Below are positions 28,229 through 38,793 of a DNA stretch of 64,000 nt, piece after piece. The translations under genes and the position numbers were made by a program. Source of the stretch: Paracoccus seriniphilus. GTDB lineage: Bacteria > Pseudomonadota > Alphaproteobacteria > Rhodobacterales > Rhodobacteraceae. Below the pieces are notes generated by a model that made no database searches, had not been told where the DNA came from, and worked only from the letters and a program-made list of their open reading frames with translations. Location of the stretch: contig NZ_CP067129.1 in the NCBI RefSeq assembly GCF_028553745.1, forward strand, positions 1,842,501-1,906,500, in the 5' to 3' direction. The stretch's first letter is position 1; every line of letters begins with the position of its first letter.

Positions 28229-30508
28229 ATGGAAGAGCGCAGGCAGGATACCGCCCGCCAGTCAGCACTGGATTACCACGAATTTCCCCGCCCTGGTAAG
28301 CTGGAAATCCGCGCAACCAAACCTCTGGCCAATGGCCGCGACCTGTCGCGGGCCTATTCGCCCGGCGTCGCCGAAGCCTGTCTGGAAATCAAGGCCGATC
28401 CCGCCACGGCCAGCCGCTATACTTCGCGGGGAAACCTGGTCGCCGTGGTCAGCAATGGCACCGCAGTTCTGGGGCTGGGCAATATCGGGGCCGCTGCGTC
28501 GAAACCGGTGATGGAGGGCAAGGCCGTGCTCTTCAAGAAATTCGCCAATATCGACTGTTTCGATCTTGAGGTGAATGAATCCGACCCCGAGAAACTGGCC
28601 GACATCGTCTGCTCGCTGGAACCGACCTTCGGCGCGATCAATCTGGAAGACATCAAGGCTCCGGACTGTTTCATTGTCGAAAAACTGTGCCGCGAGCGCA
28701 TGAATATTCCGGTGTTCCATGACGACCAGCACGGCACTGCCATCGTCGTTGGCGCGGCGGCGACAAATGCGCTGCGGGTTGCGAACAAACGCTTTGAAGA
28801 CATCAAGGTCGTGTCGACCGGCGGCGGTGCCGCGGGCATTGCCTGTCTTGACATGCTGCTGAAGCTGGGCGTGCGACGCGAAAATGTCTGGCTGTGCGAC
28901 ATTCACGGCCTGGTTCATGAAGGTCGGAGCGAGGATATGACCCCGCAAAAGGCCGCCTATGCACAGGCTTCGGATCTGCGCACGCTGGATGATGTCATCG
29001 GGGATGCGGATCTGTTCCTTGGCCTGTCCGGTCCCGGCGTATTGACGCCCGCGATGGTCGAAAAGATGTCATCGCGCCCCATCATCTTTGCCCTTGCCAA
29101 TCCGACGCCAGAAATCCTGCCCGAGGATGCGCGCGCCGTTGCGCCGGATGCGATCATCGCCACCGGGCGCAGCGATTACCCCAACCAGGTCAATAACGTC
29201 CTCTGCTTCCCCTTCATCTTCCGGGGGGCGCTGGACGTGGGCGCGACAACCATCAACGACCAGATGGAAATCGCCTGCGTCGAGGGCATTGCCGCTCTGG
29301 CGCGCACCACCACCGCCGCCGAGGCCGCGGCCGCCTATCGCGGCGAGACGCTGACCTTTGGCCCGGACTACCTGATCCCCAAGCCCTTTGATCCCCGGCT
29401 GGTGGGCGTGGTGTCTTCGGCGGTTGCCAAGGCCGCGATGGAAACCGGCGTGGCGCTGCGCCCGATCGCCGATATGGACAGCTACAGACACAAGCTGGAC
29501 GGCTCGGTCTTCCGCTCGGCCCTGATCATGCGCCCGGTCTTCGAAGCGGCCGCCACCACCCAGCGTCGCATCGTCTTTGCCGAGGGCGAAGACGAACGGG
29601 TGCTGCGCGCGGCCAATGCGATGCTGGAGGAGACGACAGACACGCCCATTCTGATAGGCCGGCCCGAGGTCATCGCCATGCGCGCCGAACGCGCAGGCCT
29701 GCCGATCAGGCCGGAACGCGACTTCGAGATCGTGAACCCGGAAAACGACCCGCGCTATCGCGACTATTGGGAGACCTATCACCACCTGATGGCCCGGCGC
29801 GGTGTCAGCCCGGATATTGCCCGCGCGATCATGCGCACCAATACCACCGCCATTGCTGCCGTCATGGTCCATCGTGGCGAGGCCGACAGCCTGATCTGTG
29901 GAACCTTCGGCCAGTATTCCTGGCATCTGCAATATGTCAGACAGGTCCTGGCACGGGGCGGGCTGCATCCGGTCGGCGCATTGTCGATGATCATCCTTGA
30001 AAACGGGCCGCTGTTCATTGCCGACACGCAATGCCACAACGACCCCACCCCCGAGCAGGTCGCCGAGGCCGTGATCGGCGCGGCCCGTCATGTGCGCCGT
30101 TTCGGCATGACTCCCAAGATCGCCCTCTGCGCCCATTCGCAATTCGGCAATCTGGACACCTATACCGGGCGAAAGATGCGCGCGGCGCTGGAAATCCTCG
30201 ACATGCAGGAACCGGACTTCATGTATGACGGTGAAATGCATGTCGATGCGGCGCTGGACCCAGCCCTGCGCGAACGGATCTTCCCCGGTTCACGCCTGGA
30301 AGGTGTGGCCAATGTGCTGGTCTTTGCCGGGACCGATGCGGCATCCGGCGTCAGGAATGCGCTGAAGATGCGCGCCGACGGGCTGGAAGTCGGTCCGATC
30401 CTGATGGGCATGGGCAACCGCGCGCATATCGTGACGCCCTCGATCACCACGCGCGGCCTGCTGAACATGAGCGTGCTGGCCGGAACCCCGGTCGCCCATT
30501 ACAGTTGA
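28229..30508 (+). CDS. maeB: NADP-dependent malic enzyme with PTA-like domain
   Basis: Oxidatively decarboxylates malate to pyruvate, yielding NADPH. The 759-residue protein has the malic-enzyme domains first ([15 protein letters not shown], then [15 protein letters not shown] and the Rossmann [10 protein letters not shown]), and from about 430 a phosphotransacetylase-like domain ([29 protein letters not shown]). In known MaeB proteins that domain is regulatory, sensing acetyl-CoA, rather than catalytic. GGAG lies 9 bases before the ATG. Monocistronic, followed by a hairpin. Confidence 0.95.
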   Translation: MEERRQDTARQSALDYHEFPRPGKLEIRATKPLANGRDLSRAYSPGVAEACLEIKADPATASRYTSRGNLVAVVSNGTAVLGLGNIGAAASKPVMEGKAVLFKKFANIDCFDLEVNESDPEKLADIVCSLEPTFGAINLEDIKAPDCFIVEKLCRERMNIPVFHDDQHGTAIVVGAAATNALRVANKRFEDIKVVSTGGGAAGIACLDMLLKLGVRRENVWLCDIHGLVHEGRSEDMTPQKAAYAQASDLRTLDDVIGDADLFLGLSGPGVLTPAMVEKMSSRPIIFALANPTPEILPEDARAVAPDAIIATGRSDYPNQVNNVLCFPFIFRGALDVGATTINDQMEIACVEGIAALARTTTAAEAAAAYRGETLTFGPDYLIPKPFDPRLVGVVSSAVAKAAMETGVALRPIADMDSYRHKLDGSVFRSALIMRPVFEAAATTQRRIVFAEGEDERVLRAANAMLEETTDTPILIGRPEVIAMRAERAGLPIRPERDFEIVNPENDPRYRDYWETYHHLMARRGVSPDIARAIMRTNTTAIAAVMVHRGEADSLICGTFGQYSWHLQYVRQVLARGGLHPVGALSMIILENGPLFIADTQCHNDPTPEQVAEAVIGAARHVRRFGMTPKIALCAHSQFGNLDTYTGRKMRAALEILDMQEPDFMYDGEMHVDAALDPALRERIFPGSRLEGVANVLVFAGTDAASGVRNALKMRADGLEVGPILMGMGNRAHIVTPSITTRGLLNMSVLAGTPVAHYS

Positions 30509-30514
30509 CCTCTT

Positions 30515-30543
30515 GCGGTCCGGGACAGCCATCCCCGGACCGC
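30515..30543 (+). terminator. Hairpin after maeB
   Basis: Perfect 10-base arms, GCGGTCCGGG and its complement, with a nine-base loop, beginning 6 bases after the stop. There is no T-run, so it may need Rho or mainly protect the transcript end. Confidence 0.6.
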
Positions 30544-30582
30544 GAATCGCATCTCCAGAGGGGCCGCCTGCCCTTCATATAT

Positions 30583-30671
30583 TTTGCAAACAACCCCGGC
30601 CCCTTTGCCTGATTTTGCAGTTTTGTGCTGTTTGCAAATTTTTTTGACCGCCCCCCAAATAATTCTGCAAA
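30583..30671 (+). promoter_or_regulatory. Cluster of TTTGCAAA elements upstream of prpE
   Basis: Two perfect TTTGCAAA palindromes (30583-30590 and 30631-30638) with partial copies TTTTGCAG near 30612-30619 and CTGCAAA at 30665-30671. ScfR-family regulators (RamB, and PccR in Rhodobacter) are reported to bind this type of site and control propionyl-CoA genes. A weak TTGACC at 30644-30649 could be the -35 element. Role inferred from motif and position. Confidence 0.5.
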
Positions 30672-30755
30672 TATCCCTCTTGATGACGCTAACATTGTTG
30701 CGTGAAGTCATGTCTGCTGGATACGAAATAACCAGCTTTCAGGAGGAGGCATGCA

Positions 30756-32645
30756 ATGGCATACCAAGATCTCTATGCGGGATGGCAATCCGATCCCGAA
30801 ACATTCTGGATGAAGGCGGCCGAACAGATCGACTGGGCTGCGCCGCCAAGCCAGGCCTATTTCGATCAGGGCCCCGCAGGTGAATGGTTTGCCGATGCGA
30901 CGGTCAACACCTGCTGGAACGCGGTGGATCGCCATGTCGAGGCCGGCCGCGGCGATCAGCTTGCCATTATCCATGACAGCCCCATCACCCATTCCTATCG
31001 CGGCCTGACCTATGGCGAACTGCGCGATCGCGTGGCGCGGCTGGCCGGTGCCCTGCGCGACAAGGGCGTGACCAAGGGCGACCGGGTCATCATCTACATG
31101 CCGATGGTGCCCGAGGCGCTGGAGGCCATGCTGGCCTGCGCGCGTCTGGGGGCCATTCATTCGGTCGTCTTTGGCGGATTTGCCGCCCATGAGCTGGCGG
31201 TGCGGATCGACGACGCCACCCCAAAGGCCATTATCGCGGCCTCTTGCGGGCTGGAGCCGGGGCGTGTGGTCCATTACAAGCCGCTGCTGGATTCCGCGAT
31301 CGAACAGGCCACCCACAAGCCGGATTTCTGTGTCATCTTCCAGCGCGAGCAGGAAGTCGCCAAGCTGATCCCCGGTCGTGATTTCGACTGGCACAGCTTT
31401 CAGTTCGACACCGAACCCGCCGATTGCGTGCCTGTCGAGGGCAACCATCCCGCATATATCCTGTATACCTCCGGCACCACCGGCCAGCCCAAGGGCGTGA
31501 TCCGCCACACCGCCGGCCATCTGGTCGCGCTGAACTGGACGATGAAGAACATCTATGGAATCGACGCCGGTGACGTGTTCTGGGCCGCCTCGGACGTGGG
31601 CTGGGTCGTCGGGCACAGCTATATCTGCTATGGGCCGCTGATCGCTGGTGCGACCACCATCGTGTTCGAGGGCAAGCCGGTCGGCACGCCGGATGCCGGG
31701 GCCTTCTGGCGGGTGATCCAGAACCACAAGGTGAAAAGCTTCTTCACCGCCCCCACTGCAATCAGGGCCGTCAAGCGTGACGATCCCGACGGGGAGCTGA
31801 TCAAGGATTACAATCTGTCCAGCCTGCAGGCGGTGTTCCTGGCCGGGGAACGCGCCGATCCCGATACCATCCAATGGCTGGAGTCCCATCTTGACCTGCC
31901 GGTGATCGACCATTGGTGGCAGACAGAAACCGGCTGGGCGATCGCTGCCAATCCTTTCGGGATCGAGACCATGCCGGTCAAGAAGGGCAGCCCTTCGGTC
32001 GCCATGCCCGGCTATGACGTGCGTATCCTTGATGACTCGGGACAAGAGGTGCCGCAGGGCACGCTGGGATCCATCGCGATCAAACTGCCCCTGCCGCCGG
32101 GCACATTGCCCACCCTGTGGAACGCCGAAGAGCGCTTTCGCAAAGCCTATCTCGAACGTTTCCCCGGCTATTACGAGACCGGCGATGCGGGCTATATCGA
32201 TGAGGACGGCTATCTCTACATCATGGCCCGCACCGATGATGTCATCAATGTGGCCGGCCACCGCCTGTCCACCGGAGCGATGGAAGAGGTCTTGTCGGCC
32301 CACCCTGCGGTCGCGGAATGCGCGGTGATCGGAATTGCGGATTCTCTGAAAGGGCAGATGCCGCTGGGATTCCTCTGTCTCAAGAAGGGGGCCGATATCA
32401 GCGATGAACAGGTCTGCCGCGAAGTGGTGACCATGGTGCGCGATCAGATCGGCCCGGTTGCCGCCTTCAAGCTGGTCTGCGTGGTGGATCGTCTGCCCAA
32501 GACCCGCTCGGGCAAGATCCTGCGGGGGACCATGGTCAAGATCGCCAACGGCGAAGATTTCAAACCGCCCGCGACCATCGACGATCCGGCGATCCTCGAT
32601 GAAATCGCAGAGGCGCTGAAAGGGCTTGGCTATCCCCGCAGCTAA
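30756..32645 (+). CDS. prpE: Propionyl-CoA synthetase
   Basis: Activates propionate to propionyl-CoA through an adenylate. The 629-residue ANL-family ligase has the P-loop YTSGTTGQPKGV, WWQTETGW in the acyl pocket region, YETGDAGY and the late lysine motif KTRSGKILRG that is often acetylated for control. Its length and the N-terminal LYAGWQSDPETFW match PrpE rather than Acs, but acetate activation is possible. AGGAGGAGG precedes the ATG. The ScfR-type boxes upstream agree with propionate use. Single gene with its own terminator. Confidence 0.9.
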   Translation: MAYQDLYAGWQSDPETFWMKAAEQIDWAAPPSQAYFDQGPAGEWFADATVNTCWNAVDRHVEAGRGDQLAIIHDSPITHSYRGLTYGELRDRVARLAGALRDKGVTKGDRVIIYMPMVPEALEAMLACARLGAIHSVVFGGFAAHELAVRIDDATPKAIIAASCGLEPGRVVHYKPLLDSAIEQATHKPDFCVIFQREQEVAKLIPGRDFDWHSFQFDTEPADCVPVEGNHPAYILYTSGTTGQPKGVIRHTAGHLVALNWTMKNIYGIDAGDVFWAASDVGWVVGHSYICYGPLIAGATTIVFEGKPVGTPDAGAFWRVIQNHKVKSFFTAPTAIRAVKRDDPDGELIKDYNLSSLQAVFLAGERADPDTIQWLESHLDLPVIDHWWQTETGWAIAANPFGIETMPVKKGSPSVAMPGYDVRILDDSGQEVPQGTLGSIAIKLPLPPGTLPTLWNAEERFRKAYLERFPGYYETGDAGYIDEDGYLYIMARTDDVINVAGHRLSTGAMEEVLSAHPAVAECAVIGIADSLKGQMPLGFLCLKKGADISDEQVCREVVTMVRDQIGPVAAFKLVCVVDRLPKTRSGKILRGTMVKIANGEDFKPPATIDDPAILDEIAEALKGLGYPRS

Positions 32646-32655
32646 TCTGGTGATC

Positions 32656-32677
32656 GCGGCGGGGTCGGTCCCGCCGC
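32656..32677. terminator. Terminator between prpE and aroA
   Basis: Perfect GCGGCGGG/CCCGCCGC stem with a six-base loop, followed on the plus strand by ATCTTCTTCCTT. It ends prpE and may also serve aroA. Confidence 0.85.
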
Positions 32678-32687
32678 ATCTTCTTCC

Positions 32688-34019
32688 TTAGCCCAAATCG
32701 GCACCAAGACCGCGCATCAACGCTGTGAAATCCGGGAATGAGGTCGCGATCGGGCTGCCATCATCCACCGTGACGGGCGCTTCGCTGGCCATTCCCAGCA
32801 CCATGAAGGACATGGCAATCCGGTGATCCAGATGCGTGACGGCAGTCCCGCCGCCAGGCACCTTTTCCATGCCATGGACGGTCATGCTGTCGGGCGTTTC
32901 CTCGACGGTCACGCCATTGGCCTCAAGCCCGCGAGCCATGGCATCGATCCGGTCGCTTTCCTTCACGCGCAATTCGGCAACGCCATTCATCACCGTCTTG
33001 CCCTCGGCAAAGGCCGCGATGACCGACAGGATCGGGAATTCGTCGATCATGCTGGCTGCGCGTTCGGCAGGAACCGAGACGCCTTTCAGCTTGCCGTGGC
33101 GAACAATCAGATCGGCAACCGGTTCGCCGCCCTCTTCGCGGTCATTTTCAAAGACAAGATCGGCACCCATTTCCCGCAGGGTGATATACAGCCCGTCACG
33201 TGTCGGATTGCGACTGATGCCGGGCACCCGAATCGCGGAACCGGGCACGATCAGCGCTGCAGCCACCGGGAAGGCCGCGCTGGAAGGATCGCGTGGCACG
33301 GCAACCGGCTGTGCCCGCAGTTCGGGACGCCCCGTCAGGGTGACGACATGGCCGTCCGGCGTGGTTTCGCTGTGAATTTCTGCGCCGAATCCGGCCAGCA
33401 TCCGCTCCGAGTGATCGCGCGTCGGCTCGGACTCGATGACCACCGTCTTGCCCGGCGCATTCAGCCCCGCCAGCAGGATCGCCGATTTGATCTGGGCGCT
33501 GGCGACCGGCGTGCGATAGCGCACCGGCATGGGGTCCTGCACGCCCTGAATGGTGATCGGCAGGCGACCGCCCTCACGGCTGGTGATCTGGGCGCCGAAT
33601 TCGGACAGCGGGTCGGTCACACGCGCCATCGGGCGACGTGACAGGCTGGCATCGCCGGTAAAGGTCGCCGTGATCGGCGTGGTGGCCATGGCCCCCATGA
33701 TCAGCCGCACGCCGGTGCCGGAATTTCCGCAATCGATCACCCCTTCGGGTTCGCTGAAACCGCCGACCCCGACGCCATTGACGCTCCATTCTCCCCTGCC
33801 GTGACGTTCGACCTTGGCGCCGAAAGCTGCCATGGCCTTGGCTGTGTCCAGCACATCCTCGCCCTCCAGCAGGCCGGTGATCCGAGTCTCGCCCACGGAC
33901 AATGCGCCAAGGATCAGCGCGCGATGGCTGATCGACTTGTCGCCGGGGATCTGCGCCTCTCCTGTCAACGGACCGCTGCGGCGAGACGTCATCGGGCGGG
34001 ACTGGTTGGCATGGGACAT
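32688..34019 (-). CDS. aroA: EPSP synthase, class II type
   Basis: Makes 5-enolpyruvylshikimate 3-phosphate from shikimate 3-phosphate and PEP. The 443-residue protein follows the class II pattern: GDKSISHR at 26-33, [35 protein letters not shown] and [11 protein letters not shown]. The PEP-loop motif is GNSGT at 98-102, with Gly101 where the glyphosate-tolerant CP4 enzyme has Ala. A long upstream frame was discarded; AAAGGTG sits 7 bases before the chosen ATG. Divergent from the AlkD-like gene. Confidence 0.94.
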   Translation of the reverse strand: MSHANQSRPMTSRRSGPLTGEAQIPGDKSISHRALILGALSVGETRITGLLEGEDVLDTAKAMAAFGAKVERHGRGEWSVNGVGVGGFSEPEGVIDCGNSGTGVRLIMGAMATTPITATFTGDASLSRRPMARVTDPLSEFGAQITSREGGRLPITIQGVQDPMPVRYRTPVASAQIKSAILLAGLNAPGKTVVIESEPTRDHSERMLAGFGAEIHSETTPDGHVVTLTGRPELRAQPVAVPRDPSSAAFPVAAALIVPGSAIRVPGISRNPTRDGLYITLREMGADLVFENDREEGGEPVADLIVRHGKLKGVSVPAERAASMIDEFPILSVIAAFAEGKTVMNGVAELRVKESDRIDAMARGLEANGVTVEETPDSMTVHGMEKVPGGGTAVTHLDHRIAMSFMVLGMASEAPVTVDDGSPIATSFPDFTALMRGLGADLG

Positions 34020-34135
34020 GTAAGCACCTTTTCGATTTCGCCCGTCTTTTACCGCTACCATCGACCCGCTGCCACCATGATCTTGAGCTTGGGCAACCCT
34101 ATTCCTAGAAGACAGGGAACATGAAGGAGCCAATG

Positions 34136-34810
34136 ATGCAGGAACTCGAATCACTCGAGGCGCTGTCCAATGACGACAAGGCCTGCGAAATGGCCGCCTA
34201 TCACAAGGCCAAGCGACGCTATCTGGGTGTCGGCAATGGCCGGATCGACGAATTGGTGGCCCAGTGGCGCGCCGCGCGCGACCTGCCCGACCGTATCGCT
34301 CTGGCCGCTCAGCTTTGGGACAGCGACATCCACGAGGCGCGAATCGCCGCCGCCAAGCTGCTGACACAAGCCCGGATGCGCCCAGACGAGGAGGTCTGGC
34401 AACTGATTACCTCATGGGTGCCGCAATTCGATGGCTGCGCCGTCGCGGATGCCGCGATGATTGCGGGGCAAAAGCGGGTCATCGCCGCGCCACAACGTCT
34501 GGTCGAGGTCGCGCCGTGGCTGCAGCAGGACAATATCTGGGTGCGGCGCGCGGCGCTGACGATCACCCTGCCATGGGCCAAGATGAACAATCCCAAACCG
34601 CATGAAATCGAACAGCGAGAGCTTGTGCTAGGCTGGGCTGCCGGCCTTGTCGAGGATCGCAACTGGTTCATTCAGAAGGCCATCGCCGGCTGGCTGCGCG
34701 ACCTGTCCAAGCGCGACGCCAGCCGTGTCTCGGGTTTTCTCCAGCAATATGGCGACCGGATGAAACCCTTTGCGCGGCGCGAGGCTGCGCGGCTGATTCA
34801 GGACTTGTAG
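34136..34810 (+). CDS. DNA alkylation repair (AlkD-like) HEAT protein
   Basis: A 224-residue helical protein of the AlkD/DNA-alkylation-repair family, built of HEAT-like repeats that cradle DNA; characterised members excise positively charged alkylated bases. Features include [19 protein letters not shown] near the start, [14 protein letters not shown] near the position of the AlkD catalytic Trp/Asp, and repeated [18 protein letters not shown] segments. AAGGAG lies 6 bases before the chosen ATG; earlier in-frame ATGs are less well placed. Its 3' end overlaps the convergent lipoprotein gene by 13 bases. Confidence 0.82.
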   Translation: MQELESLEALSNDDKACEMAAYHKAKRRYLGVGNGRIDELVAQWRAARDLPDRIALAAQLWDSDIHEARIAAAKLLTQARMRPDEEVWQLITSWVPQFDGCAVADAAMIAGQKRVIAAPQRLVEVAPWLQQDNIWVRRAALTITLPWAKMNNPKPHEIEQRELVLGWAAGLVEDRNWFIQKAIAGWLRDLSKRDASRVSGFLQQYGDRMKPFARREAARLIQDL

Positions 34811-35334
34811 ACCTCGAGCTCCGGCAGATCGGTCAGGGACACCCCGATCAGTTGCAGCGCGGGCAGAGACACCTGGCTGCCGCCCGAGGCCGGACCGTCC
34901 AGCGGGATCAGATCGACCTTGGCGGATTTTCCGTTCACCGGGTTGAATATCCGCCCGATCCCGCGCGCCTTGACCAGCGGCGTCTTGATCCAGAAGCCGC
35001 CCTCGGTCGGATCCCCCAGCGATGCGATGGTGCTGCCCAGACGGGTTTCCGCGACTTCGGGTGCCTTGGCCGCTGCGGCCTTCTGCGCCGCCGTGGTCGT
35101 ATCCAGCTGCGATGCCGTCGCCTTGGCAGCAGGTTTCGGCGCGGGGGCGCGTGTGATTGCCGTGGCGGCCGCCAGCTGGTCCTTGGTCAGGCTTGTTTCG
35201 ACCGGTTCGGACTTGGTCGGGGCAGCTTCTTTCGCCTCGGGGCTGACCCTCGGAGAGGTGGTCGTTGCCGGGGTGCAGGCGACCAGCGCCAATACTGCAA
35301 GGGCGGTGGTCGCGCCTGTGGTCATCATCCGCAT
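34798..35334 (-). CDS. Predicted lipoprotein of unknown function
   Basis: A 178-residue protein with a lipoprotein signal: a hydrophobic stretch ending in the lipobox LVAC near residue 20. An Ala/Lys/Thr-rich, probably disordered linker follows to about residue 95, then a compact domain of about 80 residues with GGFWIKTPLV and KVDLIPLDGPASGGSQVSL. No enzyme motif is recognised. I chose the ATG 8 bases after AGGA; a GTG start 21 bases upstream is possible. Divergent from moaA and overlapping the AlkD-like gene tail to tail. Confidence 0.75.
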   Translation of the reverse strand: MRMMTTGATTALAVLALVACTPATTTSPRVSPEAKEAAPTKSEPVETSLTKDQLAAATAITRAPAPKPAAKATASQLDTTTAAQKAAAAKAPEVAETRLGSTIASLGDPTEGGFWIKTPLVKARGIGRIFNPVNGKSAKVDLIPLDGPASGGSQVSLPALQLIGVSLTDLPELEVYKS

Positions 35335-35456
35335 CTGGACGTTCCTCGTGTTCACTGTCGGTCACAGCCTATCCCGCCTATCCTTGTCGCGTCCACCAGC
35401 GCTTGCGTGAACGGCGCCGTCTTGTGCGCAGCCTGCCACAAGCCTAGATTGCTGAA

Positions 35457-36470
35457 ATGACACATATCGCGAACGCCCCGCTCATCGACCCATTTGCACG
35501 GCCCATCACGTATCTGCGTGTGTCGGTGACCGATCGCTGTGATTTCCGCTGCGTCTATTGCATGGCCGAGCACATGCAGTTCCTGCCCAAGGCGGATCTG
35601 CTGACGCTGGAAGAGCTGGATCGCCTGTGCACCTCTTTCATCGGGCTGGGCGTGCGCAAGCTGCGCATCACCGGCGGAGAGCCGTTGGTCCGGCGTGGCA
35701 TCATGGGCTTTTTCCGGCAAATTTCGCGCCATCTGGGTGAAGGGCTGGACGAACTGACACTGACGACCAATGGCAGCCAGCTGGGCAAATATGCGCAGGA
35801 ACTGGTCGATTGCGGCGTGCGGCGTGTCAATGTGTCGCTGGATACGCTGGACCCCGAGAAATTCGCCCGCATCACCCGCTGGGGCCGTCTGCAGCAGGTG
35901 CTTGACGGCATCGAAGCCGCTGCCCGCGCCGGATTGCGCGTCAAGATCAATGCCGTCGCGCTGAAAGGCGTCAATGACAGCGAATTGTTCGATCTGGTGA
36001 ACTGGTGCGGCCAGCAGGGACATGACCTGACCTTTATCGAGGTCATGCCGATGGGCGATCTGGGCAATGAGGACCGTCTGGACCAATATTGGCCCCTGAC
36101 CGATCTGCGCGCACAACTGGCGCAGCGTTTCACGCTGATCGATCTGGCCGAACGCACCGGCGGCCCCGCACGCTATGTCCAGTTGCAGGAAACCGGCCAG
36201 AAGATCGGCTTCATCACGCCGCTGACGCATAATTTCTGCGAAAGCTGCAACCGCGTGCGCGTCACCTGCACGGGTGAGTTGTATATGTGCCTTGGTCAGG
36301 AGGATCGCGCCGATCTGCGCGCGCCGCTGCGGGCCAGCGAAGACGACGCCCCCCTGCAAGAGGCCGTGCGCGCCGCCATCGCCCGCAAGCCCAAGGGGCA
36401 TGATTTCGACTATTCGCGTCAGTCGGTCGGCGGGCAGATGACCCGCCACATGAGCCATACCGGCGGCTGA
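35457..36470 (+). CDS. moaA: GTP 3',8-cyclase (molybdenum cofactor step 1)
   Basis: A radical SAM enzyme that, before MoaC, turns GTP into the precursor of cyclic pyranopterin monophosphate. The 337-residue protein binds one 4Fe-4S cluster with C28, C32 and C35 ([10 protein letters not shown]) and a second with the C-terminal cysteines in [25 protein letters not shown] is the SAM motif. Most MoaA end in GG, and this one does too. No clear ribosome site precedes the ATG. No other moa genes are in the window. Confidence 0.95.
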   Translation: MTHIANAPLIDPFARPITYLRVSVTDRCDFRCVYCMAEHMQFLPKADLLTLEELDRLCTSFIGLGVRKLRITGGEPLVRRGIMGFFRQISRHLGEGLDELTLTTNGSQLGKYAQELVDCGVRRVNVSLDTLDPEKFARITRWGRLQQVLDGIEAAARAGLRVKINAVALKGVNDSELFDLVNWCGQQGHDLTFIEVMPMGDLGNEDRLDQYWPLTDLRAQLAQRFTLIDLAERTGGPARYVQLQETGQKIGFITPLTHNFCESCNRVRVTCTGELYMCLGQEDRADLRAPLRASEDDAPLQEAVRAAIARKPKGHDFDYSRQSVGGQMTRHMSHTGG

Positions 36471-36533
36471 AAGGGCGTTTGCAGTCCATCAAGCTTCTGT
36501 TAACCATTTCAGGTTGGCGGAAGGATGAACCCG

Positions 36534-36680
36534 ATGAAACAGCTATTTCTGGTCACGCTTCTGATGGCGCTTGCCGGCCCGCAGATCGCGGCCGCACATG
36601 GTGGAGGTTGCCGCAAAAGCTCTCCTCCGGGTCAATGCTGCCACATGGATAATTCGCGGGGCTCGGTTCACTGCCATTAA
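36534..36680 (+). CDS. YHYH-type small exported protein
   Basis: A 48-residue protein with a signal peptide (MKQLFLVTLLMALAGPQIAA) and a mature part of under 30 residues rich in His and Cys: HGGG, CRKSSPPGQCCHM and a final VHCH. This resembles the YHYH microproteins annotated in proteobacteria, whose function is unknown; the residues suggest metal binding. GGAAGG lies 9 bases before the ATG; another in-frame ATG is only adjacent to it. The stop codon sits inside a terminator loop. It follows moaA by 63 bases. Confidence 0.7.
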   Translation: MKQLFLVTLLMALAGPQIAAAHGGGCRKSSPPGQCCHMDNSRGSVHCH

Positions 36681-36687
36681 GGCAGTG
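36669..36687. terminator. Terminator overlapping the YHYH stop codon
   Basis: CACTGCC and GGCAGTG with a five-base ATTAA loop that contains the TAA stop of the YHYH gene. The hairpin ends one base before the ispG stop, so it can serve both convergent genes. No T-run. Confidence 0.6.
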
Positions 36688-36688
36688 A

Positions 36689-37819
36689 TCAGGCCGTCGC
36701 CTCGGCTTTCGACTTTTCCGCCTCGAGCGTTTCGGCGCGCGCTTCGACCAGACGCACGATTTCATCGATCATCTGTTCATTGGACAGCTTGTGGCTTTGG
36801 CGGCCGGCGACATAGACCATGCCGCTGCCAGCCCCGCCACCGGTAAAGCCCAGATCGGTCATCAGCGCCTCACCGGGGCCATTCACCACGCAACCAATGA
36901 TCGACAGGCTCATGGGGGTCTTGATGTGCTCTAGGCGTTTTTCCAGCGCCTCGACGGTCTTGATCACGTCAAACCCCTGCCGGGCGCAGGAGGGGCAGGA
37001 AATGATCTGCACGCCGCGCGTGCGCAGGCCCAGAGATTTCAGGATCTCGAAACCGACCTTCACCTCTTCGACCGGATCAGCCGACAGGCTGACGCGAATC
37101 GTATCGCCGATTCCCGCCCAAAGCAGGTTGCCCAGGCCGACCGCCGATTTCACCGTGCCGCCGACAAAGCCGCCTGCCTCGGTAATGCCCAGATGGATCG
37201 GCGCATCGGTTGCCTCGGCCAACTGCTGATAGGCTGCGGCGGCCAGAAAGACGTCACTCGCCTTCACGCTGATCTTGAATTCGTGAAAATCATTGTCCTG
37301 CAGGATCTTGATATGATCCAGCCCGCTTTCGACCATCGCGTCGGGGCAAGGCTCGCCATATTTTTCCAGCAGGTGCTTTTCCAGCGACCCGGCATTCACG
37401 CCGATCCGTATCGAGCAGCCATGATCGCGCGCGGCCTTGATCACTTCGCGCACGCGCTTTTCATCGCCGATATTGCCGGGATTGATGCGCAGGCAGGCCA
37501 CGCCCGCCTCGGCTGCCTCGATGGCGCGTTTGTAGTGGAAATGGATATCTGCCACGATCGGCACCGGGCTTTCGCGGCAGATTTCCTTCAGCGCCCGCGT
37601 CGTGTCCTGATCGGGGGCTGAAATGCGCACGATATCCGCACCGGCATCCGCCGCACGAATCACCTGATCCAGCGTTGCACGCACATCATGGCCGTCGGTA
37701 TTTGTCATCGTCTGGACGCTGATCGGCGCATCGCCCCCCACGGGGACATTGCCGACCATGATCTGGCGGGATTTCCGCCGCTCGATATTGCGCCAGGGAC
37801 GGATCGGGTTCAGCGACAT
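36689..37819 (-). CDS. ispG: 4-hydroxy-3-methylbut-2-enyl diphosphate synthase
   Basis: A 4Fe-4S enzyme of the non-mevalonate isoprenoid pathway that reduces MEcPP to HMBPP. The 376-residue protein has the TIM-barrel start ([37 protein letters not shown]), and the cluster cysteines in [11 protein letters not shown] and [15 protein letters not shown] lies 5 bases before the chosen ATG; a longer in-frame start is less likely. Single gene, facing the YHYH gene. Confidence 0.96.
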   Translation of the reverse strand: MSLNPIRPWRNIERRKSRQIMVGNVPVGGDAPISVQTMTNTDGHDVRATLDQVIRAADAGADIVRISAPDQDTTRALKEICRESPVPIVADIHFHYKRAIEAAEAGVACLRINPGNIGDEKRVREVIKAARDHGCSIRIGVNAGSLEKHLLEKYGEPCPDAMVESGLDHIKILQDNDFHEFKISVKASDVFLAAAAYQQLAEATDAPIHLGITEAGGFVGGTVKSAVGLGNLLWAGIGDTIRVSLSADPVEEVKVGFEILKSLGLRTRGVQIISCPSCARQGFDVIKTVEALEKRLEHIKTPMSLSIIGCVVNGPGEALMTDLGFTGGGAGSGMVYVAGRQSHKLSNEQMIDEIVRLVEARAETLEAEKSKAEATA

Positions 37820-37903
37820 ATGGGCCTCCGCAGGTTCGCGCATGAGATATGCCATCCACGGCCATACGGCAACCGCTGCACGTGGCTGTGATCTTCTGCG
37901 CTG

Positions 37904-38569
37904 TCAGGCGTCATCCAGCCCCAGCGCCGACAAGGCATCGCCCAACTGTTCGCGGGGCAGCATGATCAGCATCTTGCCTTCAAGTTCCAGGCTGACCGAT
38001 CCCGTCGCACGGTTCGAGGTCCCCACCCGCCCATCCGGCGTGAATTCGATCCCGTCGATGGGCCATTCCAGCCCGCTGCTGCGCCCGCGCGATGGCCCCA
38101 AAGGATAGAGCGACACCCGCGTGCCCGCCGCCAAGGCCATATGAATACGTGGGGGCGCGACAAAAACGATGTCATTCGAGGTGATCATGATCGTCACTAG
38201 CTGCGACACATTGGCCATGGCGGTCAACGCCGCCAGGGTATGATCAAGCCGCAGCCCCGCGAATCCCACCGCCAGGACGAAAGGCGCGTCGATCCGGGTC
38301 AGGCATTTGGTGAAATCGGTGCTGTCCTGTTCGGCGACATGGCACAGCCGTTCGGGCGGGATGCTTTGACGGCTGCGCGCGCTGATGCTGTCCAGATCGC
38401 CAATCACCCAATCGGGTTGATGCCCGAGCTGGATCGCACGATCGGCCCCGCCGTCCGCAGCGACCAGCAGCGGCGCCACCGATCGCGCAAGTTCAAGGTC
38501 ATCGGCGGAAACGGCACCGCCGCCGATGACGGTGACAGCCTGTTTCGACGTCACGATGGCCGGGATCAT
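37904..38569 (-). CDS. Thiamine diphosphokinase
   Basis: Transfers pyrophosphate from ATP to thiamine, giving thiamine diphosphate. The 221-residue protein has the conserved stations [25 protein letters not shown] and GLRLDHTLA. The ATG overlaps the stop of the DUF2842 gene as ATGA, which fixes the start; the longer open frame upstream lies inside that gene. Its product is the cofactor of transketolase, also encoded here. Confidence 0.9.
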   Translation of the reverse strand: MIPAIVTSKQAVTVIGGGAVSADDLELARSVAPLLVAADGGADRAIQLGHQPDWVIGDLDSISARSRQSIPPERLCHVAEQDSTDFTKCLTRIDAPFVLAVGFAGLRLDHTLAALTAMANVSQLVTIMITSNDIVFVAPPRIHMALAAGTRVSLYPLGPSRGRSSGLEWPIDGIEFTPDGRVGTSNRATGSVSLELEGKMLIMLPREQLGDALSALGLDDA

Positions 38570-38778
38570 TCCGCCCGGCCGATACCGTTGAACACACGCT
38601 TCAGCGGCATGATCCAGATGAACCCCAGGGCAATATAGACCAGCAATTCGATCCAGATCGGCTGGCGGCCCCATTGCCGGTCCATCCAGTTCACCAGTGT
38701 GACGGCGACCATGATATAGGCCGGCAGCCCCAGAACCAGGATCAGCAGCGACAGGCGTTTGCGGGTCTTCAGGTTCAT
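38566..38778 (-). CDS. DUF2842 small membrane protein
   Basis: A 70-residue protein with a basic start (MNLKTRKRL), two hydrophobic helices separated by a short Trp/Arg loop ([13 protein letters not shown]) and a basic end. This matches the DUF2842 family of alphaproteobacteria, of unknown function. It lies 15 bases after purA and is coupled to the thiamine diphosphokinase gene, suggesting the transcript purA-DUF2842-kinase. Confidence 0.82.
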   Translation of the reverse strand: MNLKTRKRLSLLILVLGLPAYIMVAVTLVNWMDRQWGRQPIWIELLVYIALGFIWIMPLKRVFNGIGRAE

Positions 38779-38793
38779 GGGGTGCCTCTTGCC

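Noticed and set aside
30708..32303. Minus-strand frame of 531 codons opposite prpE
   Set aside because: Antisense shadow of a well-defined gene.
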